In this document: in pieces, positions 1 through 13,202 of the stretch | Position numbering within the stretch: position 1 is the stretch's first letter | Layout of the letters: each line of letters opens with the position of its first letter | DNA from: Pseudomonas citronellolis | GTDB taxonomy: Bacteria > Pseudomonadota > Gammaproteobacteria > Pseudomonadales > Pseudomonadaceae | NCBI RefSeq assembly: GCF_029335315.1 | Contig: NZ_JARJLT010000052.1 | Coordinates: forward strand, 1 to 36,896 | Direction of reading: 5' to 3' | Length of the DNA: 36,896 nucleotides | Made by a program: the position numbers and the translations under genes | The notes under the pieces: generated by a model | Databases searched by the model: none | The model's input: the letters and a program-made list of their open reading frames with translations, nothing else | What the model was told of the DNA's origin: nothing

Positions 1-9
1 AGGTGTCAA

Positions 10-870
10 ATGGCAGGCGCAAAAGAGATTCGCAGCAAGATTGCGAGCATCAAAAGCACGCAAAAAATCACCAATGCCATGGAAAAGGTGGCGGTGAGCA
101 AGATGCGCAAGGCACAAATGCGCATGGCGGCCGGCCGTCCCTACGCGGAGCGCATTCGCCAGGTGATCGGCCATCTGGCCAACGCCAACCCGGAGTACCG
201 TCACCCGTTCATGGTCGAGCGTGAAGTCAAGCGCGTCGGCTATATCGTCGTGAGCTCGGACCGTGGCCTGGCCGGCGGCCTGAACATCAACCTGTTCAAG
301 GCGCTCGTCAAGGACATGTCCGCCCAGCGTGAGCGTGGTGCGGAGATCGACCTGTGCGTGATCGGTGCCAAGGGCGCATCCTTCTTCAAGAACTTTGGCG
401 GCAACGTGGTTGCGGCCATCAGTCACCTGGGCGAAGAGCCGTCGATCAATGATCTGATCGGCAGCGTCAAGGTCATGCTGGATGCCTACCTGGAAGGGCG
501 TATCGATCGCCTGTACGTGGTTTCCAACAAGTTCGTCAACACCATGACCCAGAAGCCGACCGTGGAACAGCTGGTTCCGCTGGTGGCCGAGGACAACGCA
601 GACCTGAAACACCACTGGGACTACCTCTACGAACCCGACGCCAAGGCGCTGCTCGACGGCCTGCTGGTGCGCTACGTGGAATCCCAGGTGTATCAGGCGG
701 TGGTTGAGAACAACGCCTGTGAGCAGGCGGCCCGGATGATTGCAATGAAGAACGCTACCGACAACGCCGGCGATCTGATCAGCGGACTGCAGCTGATCTA
801 CAACAAGGCGCGTCAGGCGGCGATCACCCAGGAAATCTCGGAAATCGTCGGCGGCGCTGCCGCGGTGTAA
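10..870 (+). CDS. atpG: F1Fo ATP synthase subunit gamma
   Basis: This encodes the central rotor shaft of the F1 sector, which couples proton flow through Fo to ATP synthesis on the cytoplasmic face of the inner membrane. The 286-residue length is normal. The N-terminus ([11 protein letters not shown], then [11 protein letters not shown]) and the C-terminal coiled-coil stretch ([10 protein letters not shown], then [13 protein letters not shown]) are the two conserved helices that form the shaft. The ATG at 10 follows an AGGTGTCAA ribosome site at the window edge, so the gene is complete. atpA and the rest of the operon should lie just upstream, outside the window; atpD follows after 30 bases. 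Confidence 0.97.
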   Translation: MAGAKEIRSKIASIKSTQKITNAMEKVAVSKMRKAQMRMAAGRPYAERIRQVIGHLANANPEYRHPFMVEREVKRVGYIVVSSDRGLAGGLNINLFKALVKDMSAQRERGAEIDLCVIGAKGASFFKNFGGNVVAAISHLGEEPSINDLIGSVKVMLDAYLEGRIDRLYVVSNKFVNTMTQKPTVEQLVPLVAEDNADLKHHWDYLYEPDAKALLDGLLVRYVESQVYQAVVENNACEQAARMIAMKNATDNAGDLISGLQLIYNKARQAAITQEISEIVGGAAAV

Positions 871-2277
<1,407 letters not shown>

Positions 2278-2282
2278 TCCGT

Positions 2283-2414
2283 GCGCCCGGCAACGGGCGC
2301 CCAGGCCGTCGAGGAGCGTCACGAGCGACGGTCAGGCAAGGCGGAATCGATCGAGGAAGCGCAGTTTACGTTGGTAAACGAGCATTCCGAGATCGATTCC
2401 AACGCCGTCTGGCC
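2283..2414 (+). other. Folded intercistronic element between atpD and atpC
   Basis: Two structures fill the atpD-atpC gap. The first is a perfect 7-bp hairpin, GCGCCCG (2283-2289) and CGGGCGC (2294-2300), closed by a GCAA tetraloop. The second is a long nested palindrome. GGTCAG (2330-2335) can pair with CTGGCC (2409-2414). GGAATCGATC (2343-2352) pairs perfectly with GATCGATTCC (2391-2400). GGAA (2355-2358) pairs with TTCC (2385-2388), and GTTTAC (2364-2369) with GTAAAC (2374-2379) around a GTTG loop. Neither has a T-tract, so neither is an ordinary terminator. An mRNA processing or stability element, or an inserted dispersed repeat, is the likeliest reading. Confidence 0.7.
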
Positions 2415-2458
2415 TAGCGCAGTAGCTCATCGACTGCCTAATTACGTGAGGCAAGGGT

Positions 2459-2884
2459 ATGGCTATTACAGTCCACTGCGACATCGTCAGCGCCGAAGCG
2501 GAGATCTTCTCCGGTCTGGTCGAGCTGGTCGTAGCGCACGGCTCCCTGGGCGATCTGGGTATCGCTCCGGGCCACGCGCCGCTGATCACCGAGCTCAAGC
2601 CGGGTCCGATCCGCGTGGTCAAGCAGGGTGGCGAGCAGGAGGTGTACTACATCTCCGGTGGCTTCCTCGAAGTCCAGCCGAACATGGTGAAGGTCCTGGC
2701 CGACACCGTGATCCGCGCCGGCGACCTCGACGAGGCGGCCGCTCAGACCGCGCTGAAGGAAGCTGAGAAGGCTCTGCACGCCAAAGGTGCCGAGTTCGAC
2801 TACAGCTCCGCCGCAGCCCGCCTGGCCGAAGCCGCAGCGCAACTGCGCACGGTCCAGCAGGTTCGCAAGAAGTTCGGCGGCTAA
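2459..2884 (+). CDS. atpC: F1Fo ATP synthase subunit epsilon
   Basis: The epsilon subunit binds the gamma shaft and inhibits ATP hydrolysis. The 141-residue protein has the N-terminal beta-sandwich ([19 protein letters not shown], and [13 protein letters not shown]) and the C-terminal two-helix part rich in Ala, Glu and Lys. The ATG at 2459 was chosen because the family N-terminus starts there and GTGAGGCAAGGGT lies just before it. It is the last gene of the atp operon and is followed by a strong intrinsic terminator at 2956-2985. Confidence 0.97.
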   Translation: MAITVHCDIVSAEAEIFSGLVELVVAHGSLGDLGIAPGHAPLITELKPGPIRVVKQGGEQEVYYISGGFLEVQPNMVKVLADTVIRAGDLDEAAAQTALKEAEKALHAKGAEFDYSSAAARLAEAAAQLRTVQQVRKKFGG

Positions 2885-2955
2885 GCCGGCTCGCGACGGC
2901 CAGGGGCTTCCGATTCGGCGACGAATCCGGGCCCGAGGCTTTAGCGACCTAGGGG

Positions 2956-2985
2956 AAAAGGGTAGCCTTGGCTACCCTTTTTCTT
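2956..2985 (+). terminator. Rho-independent terminator of the atp operon
   Basis: AAAAGGGTAGCC (2956-2967) is complementary to GGCTACCCTTTT (2970-2981), giving about 11 usable base pairs and a tight loop. It is followed by a T-rich tract (TTCTTTTT). It lies 72 bases after the atpC stop and before glmU, so glmU is probably transcribed from its own promoter or by read-through. Confidence 0.92.
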
Positions 2986-3022
2986 TTTCCACTCCATGGT
3001 TTTCCAGGACGGTCCCTCTCCC

Positions 3023-4390
3023 ATGTCCCTCGAAATCGTCATCCTCGCCGCTGGCCAGGGCACGCGCATGCGCTCGGCCCTGCCGAAAGTCCTCCACCCG
3101 GTCGCCGGCAAGCCCATGCTGGCGCACGTGATCGACACCGCGCGCGGCCTCGCGCCGCAACGCATCCATGTGGTGATCGGGCATGGCGCCGACCTGGTGC
3201 GCGAGCGCCTGCAGGCCGATGACCTGAATTTCGTGGTCCAGGAGCAGCAACTGGGTACCGGCCACGCCGTGGCCCAGGCCGCGCCTTTCCTCAGCGCCGA
3301 CCAGGTGCTGATCCTCTACGGCGACGTGCCGCTGATCGAGCAACCGACCCTCGAGCGCCTGCTGCAACAGGCCAGCGCCGAGCAGCTGGCGCTGCTCACC
3401 GTGCAACTGGACGACCCCACCGGCTACGGGCGGATCATCCGTGGCGCAGACGGCGAGGTGAAGGCGATCGTCGAGCAGAAGGACGCCAGCCCCGAGCAGC
3501 GTGCCATCCGCGAAGGCAACACGGGCATCCTCTGCGTGCCGCGCCAGCGCCTGGAAGGCTGGCTGGGCCGGCTGTCCAACACCAACGCCCAGGGCGAGTA
3601 CTACCTCACCGACGTCATCGCCATGGCCGTGGCCGATGGCCTGCGCGTGGCCACCGCGCAACCGCAGGCGGCCATGGAAGTGCAGGGCGCCAACGACCGC
3701 CAGCAATTGGCCGAGCTGGAGCGCTACTACCAGCTGCGCGTCGCCCGCCGCCTGATGGCCCAGGGCGTGAGCCTGCTGGACCCGGCGCGCTTCGACGTGC
3801 GCGGTGAAGTGAACGTCGGCCGCGACGTGCAGATCGACGTCAACGTGGTCCTCGAAGGCCGCGTCGACATCGAGGACGACGTACAGATCGGGCCGAACTG
3901 CAGCATCCGCAACAGCGTGCTGCGCCGCGGCGCGATCATCAAGGCGAACAGCCACCTGGACGGCGCCGACGTCGGCCCCGACAGCGATGTCGGCCCGTTC
4001 GCCCGCCTGCGCCCGGGCAGCGTGCTGGAAGCCCAGGTGCATGTGGGTAACTTCGTCGAGCTGAAGAACGCTCACCTGCACGAAGGCGTGAAGGTCGGTC
4101 ACCTGACCTACCTCGGCGACAGCGAAGTGGGTGCGCGCAGCAACATCGGCGCCGGTACCATCACCTGCAACTACGACGGTGCCAACAAGTGGCGCACGGT
4201 GATCGGCGAAGACGTCTTCATCGGTTCCAACAACGCCCTGGTGGCGCCTGTGGATATCGGTGCCGGGGCTACTACCGGCGCGGGTTCCACCATCACCGCC
4301 AGCGTGCCGCCGCAGACCCTGGCGGTCGGCCGCGCCAAGCAGCGGGTGATCGAGGGCTGGAAGCGCCCGGAGAAGATCAAGAAATCCTGA
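3023..4390 (+). CDS. glmU: Bifunctional N-acetylglucosamine-1-phosphate uridyltransferase / glucosamine-1-phosphate acetyltransferase
   Basis: GlmU makes UDP-GlcNAc, the precursor of peptidoglycan and lipopolysaccharide, in the cytoplasm. The 455-residue length is typical. The N-terminal uridyltransferase domain has LAAGQGTRM at 8-16 and PKVLHP with Lys22. The C-terminal left-handed beta-helix acetyltransferase domain has hexapeptide repeats, [10 protein letters not shown] with the probable catalytic base His360, and CNYDGANK. An upstream in-frame ATG at 2996 would add nine residues, but ATG 3023 starts at the conserved [11 protein letters not shown] and has AGGAC ahead of it. In the pseudomonads I know, glmU is followed by a DeoR regulator and glmS; here a MarC gene follows instead. 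Confidence 0.97.
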   Translation: MSLEIVILAAGQGTRMRSALPKVLHPVAGKPMLAHVIDTARGLAPQRIHVVIGHGADLVRERLQADDLNFVVQEQQLGTGHAVAQAAPFLSADQVLILYGDVPLIEQPTLERLLQQASAEQLALLTVQLDDPTGYGRIIRGADGEVKAIVEQKDASPEQRAIREGNTGILCVPRQRLEGWLGRLSNTNAQGEYYLTDVIAMAVADGLRVATAQPQAAMEVQGANDRQQLAELERYYQLRVARRLMAQGVSLLDPARFDVRGEVNVGRDVQIDVNVVLEGRVDIEDDVQIGPNCSIRNSVLRRGAIIKANSHLDGADVGPDSDVGPFARLRPGSVLEAQVHVGNFVELKNAHLHEGVKVGHLTYLGDSEVGARSNIGAGTITCNYDGANKWRTVIGEDVFIGSNNALVAPVDIGAGATTGAGSTITASVPPQTLAVGRAKQRVIEGWKRPEKIKKS

Positions 4391-4395
4391 TGCTC

Positions 4396-4538
4396 TGTGG
4401 ATAATCGAGTGCCTGGGCGTCTGCCGCGAAGTTATGCACAGGCGCTCGGTGCCGTTCCGTCCCCGGCCGATTCATCCACAGGATCGGCCTTCCGCCCGGC
4501 GCCCAGGCGCCTGCCGCTTTCTCCTGGAGTTATCCACA
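4396..4538. promoter_or_regulatory. Cluster of DnaA boxes in the glmU-marC gap
   Basis: Three exact matches to TTATNCACA occur in this mostly non-coding stretch: 4396-4404 (minus strand, TTATCCACA), 4432-4440 (plus, TTATGCACA) and 4530-4538 (plus, TTATCCACA, touching the A of the marC start codon). A one-mismatch copy, TCATCCACA, is at 4472-4480. The 9-mer is the DnaA binding site. No dnaA, rpmH or dnaN gene and no AT-rich unwinding region is present, so this is not oriC itself. A DnaA-titrating or DnaA-responsive regulatory cluster is more likely. Confidence 0.7.
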
Positions 4539-5125
4539 TGCTTGGCGTCGCCATCCTGATCTTCCTGATCACCGACCCCTTCGGCAACATCGCGGTGTTC
4601 CTCGCCGCCCTCAAGTCGGTGCCGGCCGAACGCCGGCTCAAGGTGGCGCTGCGCGAGCTGCTGTTCGCCCTCGGCCTGCTGCTGCTGTTCCTCACCCTGG
4701 GCGAACACATCCTCACCGGCCTCGGGCTGACCAAGGAGGCCACCGGGATCGCCGGTGGCATCATCCTCTTCGTGGTCGCCATGCGCCTGATCTTCCCCAC
4801 GCCCCAGGGCGTGCTCGGCGACATGCCGGACAGCGAGCCGCTGCTGGTGCCGCTGGCCACCCCGGCGGTGGCCGGGCCCTCGGCGCTGGCGATGCTGATC
4901 ACCTTGCGCACCACCTACACTGGTCCGTTATGGGAGCTCTACGTGGCGGTGGTGCTGGCCTGGGCCGCGACCGCGCTGATCCTCCTGCAGGCCTCCTTCC
5001 TGCAACGTTTCCTCGGCCCGCGCGGGCTGACCGCGGTGGAGCGCCTGGCCGGCATGCTGCTGATCATGCTGAGCGTCAACATGCTGCTGCAGAACCTGCG
5101 TAGCGTGCTGCACATCGTCGGATAG
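4538..5125 (+). CDS. MarC family integral membrane protein
   Basis: This is a 195-residue protein with about six hydrophobic membrane segments and the family signature ITDPFGNIAVFLA near the N-terminus, then GIAGGIILFVVAMRLIF and PLLVPLATPAVAGPSA. MarC/YhgN-family proteins sit in the inner membrane; their transport role is not settled. The reading frame is open back to 4397, but ATG 4538 is preferred because it begins the conserved part and has GGAG eight bases upstream. An exact DnaA box overlaps its ribosome-binding region. ampDh2 follows after 12 bases, so the two are probably co-transcribed. Confidence 0.88.
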   Translation: MLGVAILIFLITDPFGNIAVFLAALKSVPAERRLKVALRELLFALGLLLLFLTLGEHILTGLGLTKEATGIAGGIILFVVAMRLIFPTPQGVLGDMPDSEPLLVPLATPAVAGPSALAMLITLRTTYTGPLWELYVAVVLAWAATALILLQASFLQRFLGPRGLTAVERLAGMLLIMLSVNMLLQNLRSVLHIVG

Positions 5126-5137
5126 CCCGGAGCGACC

Positions 5138-5953
5138 ATGCGCCAGCTGTGCCTGATCCTCACCGCCCTGTTGCTCGCCGCCTGCGCCGGCCAGGGCGGC
5201 CTGCAGATCGACCACGAGCATCCTTCGCGCAACCAGGACAGCCGCGTCCAGTACGTGATCATCCACTACACCTCGGCCGACCTGCCGCGCTCGCTGCAGC
5301 TGCTCACCCGTGGCGAGGTCAGCGCGCACTACCTGATCGGCGCCAACCCGCCGACCATCTACCAGCTGGTCGACGAGAACCGCCGCGCCTGGCACGCCGG
5401 GCAGAGCGAGTGGCAGGGGCGCACCTGGCTGAACTCCACTTCGATCGGCATCGAGCTGGTCAACCCGGGGTACATCGAGACGGCCAACGGCAAGGTCTGG
5501 GCGACTTATCCACAGGCGCAGATCGACGCCTTGATCCTGCTCCTCAAGGACATCGTCAAACGCCAGGGCATCGCCCCCGAACATATCCTCGGGCACAGCG
5601 ACATTGCCCCACAGCGCAAGGTCGACCCGGGCCCGATGTTCCCCTGGAAGCGCCTGGCCGACGCCGGCCTGATCCCCTGGCCGCAGCCGGGCGAGCTGGC
5701 CCGCCACCTGGGCGAGCTGAACGGCCAGCTACCGGCGCCGGGCTGGTTCCAGCAGCAGCTGGCGCGGCATGGCTACGGGGTGCCGCTGAACGGCCAGCTG
5801 GACCAGGCCACGCGCAACGTCATCGCCGCCTTCCAGATGCGCTACCGGCCCGAACGCTTCGATGGCGAGCCGGACCTGGAAACCGCCGCGCTGCTGCTGG
5901 CGGTGCCCACGTCGATGGCCACCGCGACCGCTCAAAGCGGCAGCAGCATGTAG
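5138..5953 (+). CDS. ampDh2: N-acetylmuramoyl-L-alanine amidase lipoprotein, AmpDh2-type
   Basis: This zinc amidase cuts the bond between N-acetylmuramic acid and the stem peptide of (anhydro)muropeptides or peptidoglycan. The 271-residue protein starts with a lipoprotein signal (LLLAAC, lipidated Cys16), which points to periplasmic membrane attachment. The Amidase_2 domain covers about 35-170, with zinc-ligand candidates His43 (VIIHYT), His153 (LGHSD) and Asp163 (KVDPGP). A PG_binding_1-like domain follows at about 205-256. The ATG at 5138 has CGGAGCG before it. Its last 22 bases overlap the 3' end of convergent kinB. Location beside kinB/algB matches P. aeruginosa ampDh2. Confidence 0.88.
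   Translation: MRQLCLILTALLLAACAGQGGLQIDHEHPSRNQDSRVQYVIIHYTSADLPRSLQLLTRGEVSAHYLIGANPPTIYQLVDENRRAWHAGQSEWQGRTWLNSTSIGIELVNPGYIETANGKVWATYPQAQIDALILLLKDIVKRQGIAPEHILGHSDIAPQRKVDPGPMFPWKRLADAGLIPWPQPGELARHLGELNGQLPAPGWFQQQLARHGYGVPLNGQLDQATRNVIAAFQMRYRPERFDGEPDLETAALLLAVPTSMATATAQSGSSM
5506..5514 (+). promoter_or_regulatory. DnaA box inside ampDh2
   Basis: This is an exact TTATCCACA within the ampDh2 coding sequence (codons ACT TAT CCA CAG). Three of these codons end in A or T in a gene that otherwise prefers G or C at third positions. This suggests the 9-mer itself may be conserved. Confidence 0.5.
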
Positions 5954-7715
5954 ATCCGCGTGCCCTGGCCGGGCTGCGAGCGCACGCCGATGCGCCCGCC
6001 GTGCAACTGTACGATCTCCTTGCACAGCGCCAGCCCCAGGCCGGCGCCACCGCTGCGCCGGCCGACCTGCACGAAGGGTTCGAAGATGCGCGCCTGCTGG
6101 CTGTAGGCGATGCCTTCGCCGGAGTCCTCCACCGCCAGCAGCAGGCGTTCGCCCTGGCGCTGCGCGAGCAGGCGCACGCTGCCGCCGTCGGGGGTGTGGC
6201 GCAGGGCGTTGCCCACCAGGTTGTCGAGTACCCGCTCCAGGCGCAGGCGATCGACGTTCAGCACCGGCAGGTCGTCTTCCATCACCACGCCCAGGCTGAT
6301 GGCGTGCGCCTGGGCGCGGGCCAGGAAGCGCTGCCGCGCCTGTTCGAGCAGCTCGCCGACCGCGCAGGGCTGGCGGTCGAGCTTCTGCTGGCCGTCCTGG
6401 TAGCGCGAGAAGTTCAGCAGGTCGTCGATCAGCCGCACCAGACGCTGCATTTCCTCGTCGACGGTGTCGGCCAGTTCGCGCTCGCGGGCGCCGTCGGGCA
6501 GGACCATGCGTTCGCGCAGCAGGGCGAAGGCCATGTGCAGGCCGGTGACCGGGGTGCGCAGCTCGTGGGAGGCGCGCAGGACGAACTCGCTGCGCACCCG
6601 TTCGAAGGCGCGCAGCTCGGTGACATCGCGCAGCACCAGCACCGCACCCATGCTGCGCCCGTCGTCGTGGGTGACCGGGGCCAGGGTCCAGGCCAGCAAG
6701 CGGCTATCCCCGCCGATCTGCACCTGCAGGTCCTGCGGGGTGTCGCTCATCGACTCGCCGCGCAGCACCAGGCCGGTGGCCTGCAGCAGCTCCTGGTTGT
6801 CGATCAGTTCGCCAAGCAGCTGGCCGTGAGGATCGCTCTGCGAGAACAGCTGGCGGCTGGCGACCGGGTTGGCGTGCTCGATGCGGCTGCGCCGGTCGAG
6901 GATCACCAGGCCGTCGTCGATGCTGTCGAGCACCGCCTGCAGGCGCTTCTGCCCGGCCAGCACCGCTTCGAAGTTGCTCGCCTTGTAGTCGGCCAGGGCC
7001 TGGGCCATGAGCCCGAAGCGCCGGCTCAGCGAGGCCATCTCGGCTTCCCGCGACACCGGCAGGTTGACGTCGAAATCGCCCTTGCCGATCTGGTCGGCGG
7101 CCCGCGCCAGGGCCTCGATCGGCGCGCCGAAGCGGCGCGCGACGCCATGCGCGGTGACGAAACCGATGACCAGGATGGCCAGTCCTACCAGCCCGAGCAG
7201 GCTGGCGATCAACCAGGCGTGCTGGCGCGAGCGGCGCTCGGCGTCGGTGATGGTCTGGATGGCGTGGCCGTGCAGGCCCAGCAGGTACTGGTGCAGGGCG
7301 TTGAAACTGCGGCTGAAGTCGCTGTCCACCACCAGGCTCCAGCGGTTGTCGCCGGAGGAGCTGACCTGGCCCTGGAACTGCTGGTTGGCCAGGTCGATGC
7401 GTTCGTACAGCGTGCGCTCGATCTCGTTGCCGGCGCGCGCGCGGCCATCCTTGAGGTCCTGGTCGAAGCGCGCGCGCAGGTTGGCCAGGCGCTGCTGGTC
7501 GGGGCTGTCGCTGAGCAACTGGGCCAACTGCTCGTCCAGCGCCTGGCGCAGTTGCTGGCTGCTGGCGATGGTGGCGAAGTTGTGCGAGATCAGCCGTTCC
7601 TGCTCGCGCCCCATGAGCATCACGCTGAACACCCCCAGGAGCAGGCCGATCAGGGCCAGGGTGATCAGCGCCGAGATGCTCAGGAACATCCGCGAGCGCA
7701 GGGTCAGCGCGCGTT

Positions 7716-7719
<4 letters not shown>
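5932..7719 (-). CDS. kinB: Alginate sensor histidine kinase/phosphatase KinB
   Basis: KinB is the inner-membrane sensor partner of AlgB and restrains alginate production, acting largely as an AlgB phosphatase. The 595 residues match the P. aeruginosa length. TM1 is at about 12-35, a helical periplasmic sensor domain at 38-165 and TM2 at about 168-190. HAMP (about 191-245) and PAS (about 255-370) domains follow. The dimerisation box ASHELRTP has His385 and Pro390, both known functional positions in KinB. ATPase motifs are LDNLVGNALRHT, DSGEGI and GGAGLGLAL. The start is GTG at 7719, overlapping the algB stop by four bases (GTGA), so translation is probably coupled. Confidence 0.94.
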
Positions 7720-9062
<1,343 letters not shown>

Positions 9063-9439
9063 GCGGGAGGGTCCTCGCGGTAAGGGGAAGTCCGTTTAAG
9101 GGTCTGCGTGTTTTAGTCCAGGAAATTTCTTGCAAGTTGCAATGAAACGTAGATGCGTTGGGCATTTTTTGTAGGAAACCTATCCCGAGAGGTCGATTTG
9201 ACGGGGGGCTGGCGGGAACCTGCGCACCTGGCCAGCCGAGCCGTCGTGCAATTCGCACGGCGCGTCATGGGCGATCGTGCAGGATGCGCGCCCCAAGCCA
9301 CCGACGGTTATCCACAACCATTTGTTCCTAAAGGGATTTTCCAATCAGCAGAAACTGGCATGGGACGTGCGACGGAGAGCCTGGGCGGCCCGGCAGCTTT
9401 CTGCCGACCGACCGCCAGTCCTTCGGGAGGAGCACACCC
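9063..9439. other. Intergenic region between algB and a small membrane protein gene
   Basis: This 377-base divergent gap should hold the algB promoter and the promoter of the gene at 9440. An exact DnaA box, TTATCCACA, is at 9308-9316. GGAGGAG at 9426-9432 is a strong ribosome site for the plus-strand gene. No convincing sigma-54 (GG-N10-GC) or AlgU promoter could be assigned by eye. Confidence 0.5.
9308..9316 (+). promoter_or_regulatory. DnaA box upstream of the gene at 9440
   Basis: This is an exact TTATCCACA in the non-coding gap between algB and the small gene at 9440. It has the same orientation as most other boxes in the window. Confidence 0.5.
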
Positions 9440-10351
<912 letters not shown>

Positions 10352-10358
10352 ATCCGCG

Positions 10359-10376
10359 CCACCCGAGGCCGGGTGG
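10359..10376 (+). other. Hairpin after ivy
   Basis: CCACCCG (10359-10365) pairs with CGGGTGG (10370-10376) around an AGGC loop, eight bases past the ivy stop. There is no T-run after it, so it is at best a weak or Rho-assisted terminator. Confidence 0.45.
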
Positions 10377-10527
10377 GGCTTGACCAGGGGGCCGGGATGC
10401 CGGGGGGAGCAGTGGAGCCCCGGCGACCCAGGGGCACAGGGAGTGCCTTCGCCAAGGGCCGGGTCAGGTGAAGGCTGCGACGGGGCGGCCGCGGCTCACG
10501 AGGCCGCGTCGCCCCGAAGGGCCGGAT

Positions 10528-11184
10528 TCAGCGCTGGCGCCAGCTGGCGGCGTCCTCGGCCCAGGCGTCCAGGGCCGGCTCGAGGTCGCCCAGGGTTGGC
10601 TTGGCGCTGGCGTTCTCCAGCGATTTCCCCGCGCCCTTGCGCACCACCTTGAATACCGCCTGACCGCTGTCGGCATCGATCGCCTCGGCTTCGATGAATA
10701 CGGCGGTGGCCTGGTCGCGCGTGCCGATGGCGCTGCTGGTGGCGGCCACCACCAGGGCGATGGGAATCACCTCGTAGGCGTGCAGGCCCTCGTTGGACAC
10801 GTCCACGCCGGTGATGGCGCTGCGCAGGATCAGGGTGCCGGGTTCGGCGCGGCCGACCAGCCGGTAGCGTGCGCCCAGGCGCTTGGCGATGGCCTGCTGG
10901 AGATAGCCGGGGAGGGCGTCCAGGGTCGCCTGGTCGACTCGTTCGGTGGCGGTGGGGCGCGGCGTCAGCGCCGGGCGCTCGACCAGCACCGAGCTGTAAT
11001 GGCTGGCGTCGAAGCCGGGAGCGGCCCAGCGCAGCACCGGGGCTCCACTGGGGGAGCTGGCGGGTTGCAGTTGCGAATAGTCGCCGAGGAAGCCGGAATA
11101 CTGCGAAGGCTCCGGCACCTTGCTGGCGCAGCCGGCCAAGGCGGCGGCCAGGCACAGCGCGGAGAGGGTCTGCTTGAGGGGCAT
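10528..11184 (-). CDS. DUF3313-type lipoprotein
   Basis: This is a 218-residue lipoprotein with signal MPLKQTLSALCLAAALAGC (lipobox LAGC, Cys19). The body shows YSGFLGDYSQLQPAS and a Tyr/Ser-rich early region followed by a beta-rich domain (RLVGRAEPGTLILRSAITGV; AVFIEAEAIDADSGQAVF). This resembles the DUF3313 family of envelope lipoproteins of unknown function. The frame is open far upstream, but ATG 11184 starts the signal peptide and has AAGGA just before it. It is convergent with ivy and divergent from gltP. Confidence 0.75.
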   Translation of the reverse strand: MPLKQTLSALCLAAALAGCASKVPEPSQYSGFLGDYSQLQPASSPSGAPVLRWAAPGFDASHYSSVLVERPALTPRPTATERVDQATLDALPGYLQQAIAKRLGARYRLVGRAEPGTLILRSAITGVDVSNEGLHAYEVIPIALVVAATSSAIGTRDQATAVFIEAEAIDADSGQAVFKVVRKGAGKSLENASAKPTLGDLEPALDAWAEDAASWRQR

Positions 11185-11675
11185 GCGGCGTCCTTGTGCG
11201 GGGATGCGCGGCGGCCGGGGCGGCCATCGGTCGGGCGGCGATGGTAGCGGCAGCTTTCCTCGAACTTGTCTGATTCGGGTCAATCCCGGCCGGCCACGGG
11301 CTCGCCGACAATGGCTGGGTCGTGTCGGCGAGGGCGCCATGTCCCGCCGAGGCGACCATCCATCGTCAAACGCAGGCCGTCGCGCCTGCGGCATGGCAGC
11401 GCACCTGGGGCGCTGTGCCGTGTGCCTGGACGACCCGGCAAAAAGCCGCCATGGCGGCGCCTGCAATCTTCAAGCCTGGCGAAAAAGCAAGGGTTGGCGG
11501 GCCTGGAACCCGGGTTCCATTTGCCTTTTCCCATGCCGATTGCGCATGGGGTAGTCGCTTCCGGCATTAGACGTGATGGGAGGGGCTGGGAATCATGCGC
11601 CCCTTTTTTCGCCACCCGGCCAACCCGGCGCGGGCGAAACCCCCGACTTCCACAAGAAACAAGGGTGAACACACT
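11185..11675. other. Long divergent gap and leader region of gltP
   Basis: These 491 bases hold several palindromes but no credible gene. GGAACCCGGGTTCC at 11505-11518 is a perfect 14-base palindrome. CCCATGC (11530-11536) pairs with GCATGGG (11544-11550). AGGGGC (11581-11586) pairs with GCCCCT (11599-11604) and runs into six T residues. An A-rich stretch AAGAAACAA lies directly before the gltP ribosome site. Confidence 0.6.
11581..11609 (+). terminator. Terminator-like hairpin in the gltP leader
   Basis: AGGGGC (11581-11586) pairs with GCCCCT (11599-11604), followed by TTTTTT (11604-11609). It points along the plus strand, 67 bases before gltP, with no plus-strand gene upstream since 10351. 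It could be an attenuator for gltP or the 3' end of a small RNA encoded in the gap. The loop is long (12 bases), so the strength is uncertain. Confidence 0.5.
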
Positions 11676-13010
<1,335 letters not shown>

Positions 13011-13020
13011 GCAAGGGCAA

Positions 13021-13105
13021 GCGGCGGATAACGCTTCGCGTTATTCGCCCTACGCCGGCCCCACCATTGATGTAGGGCGAATAGCCGTTCGCGGTTATCC
13101 GCCGC
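13021..13105. repeat. Paired inverted hairpin repeat, family I, copy A
   Basis: Two hairpins face each other. Left: GGCGGATAACGC (13023-13034) with GCGTTATTCGCC (13038-13049). Right: GGCGAATAGCCG (13076-13087) with CGGTTATCCGCC (13092-13103), including mismatches and wobbles. CCCTAC after the left hairpin is complementary to GTAGGG before the right one. It begins ten bases after the gltP stop. Copies B and C are at 20063 and 36365. Confidence 0.85.
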
Positions 13106-13202
13106 GACGCCGGGCACATGCCCGGTTCCGGGGCCTTGGCGTTTCTGGCCGCGGCGGACGCGCGCCGTTATCATCGCGGCCAATGTCCTTGGGGGGATAC
13201 CC

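Noticed and set aside
4396-4538. Chromosomal replication origin (oriC)
   Set aside because: DnaA boxes are present, but there is no AT-rich unwinding region, no dnaA/dnaN/rpmH neighbour, and the gap is only 148 bases.
9063-9300. Sigma-54 or AlgU promoter for algB
   Set aside because: GG/GC pairs were found only at the wrong spacing, and no GAACTT/TCTGA pair at 16-17 bases was seen.
11270-11283. ANR-like site CTGATTCGGGTCAA upstream of gltP
   Set aside because: It is also an eight-of-ten match at chance level and about 400 bases from the gltP start.
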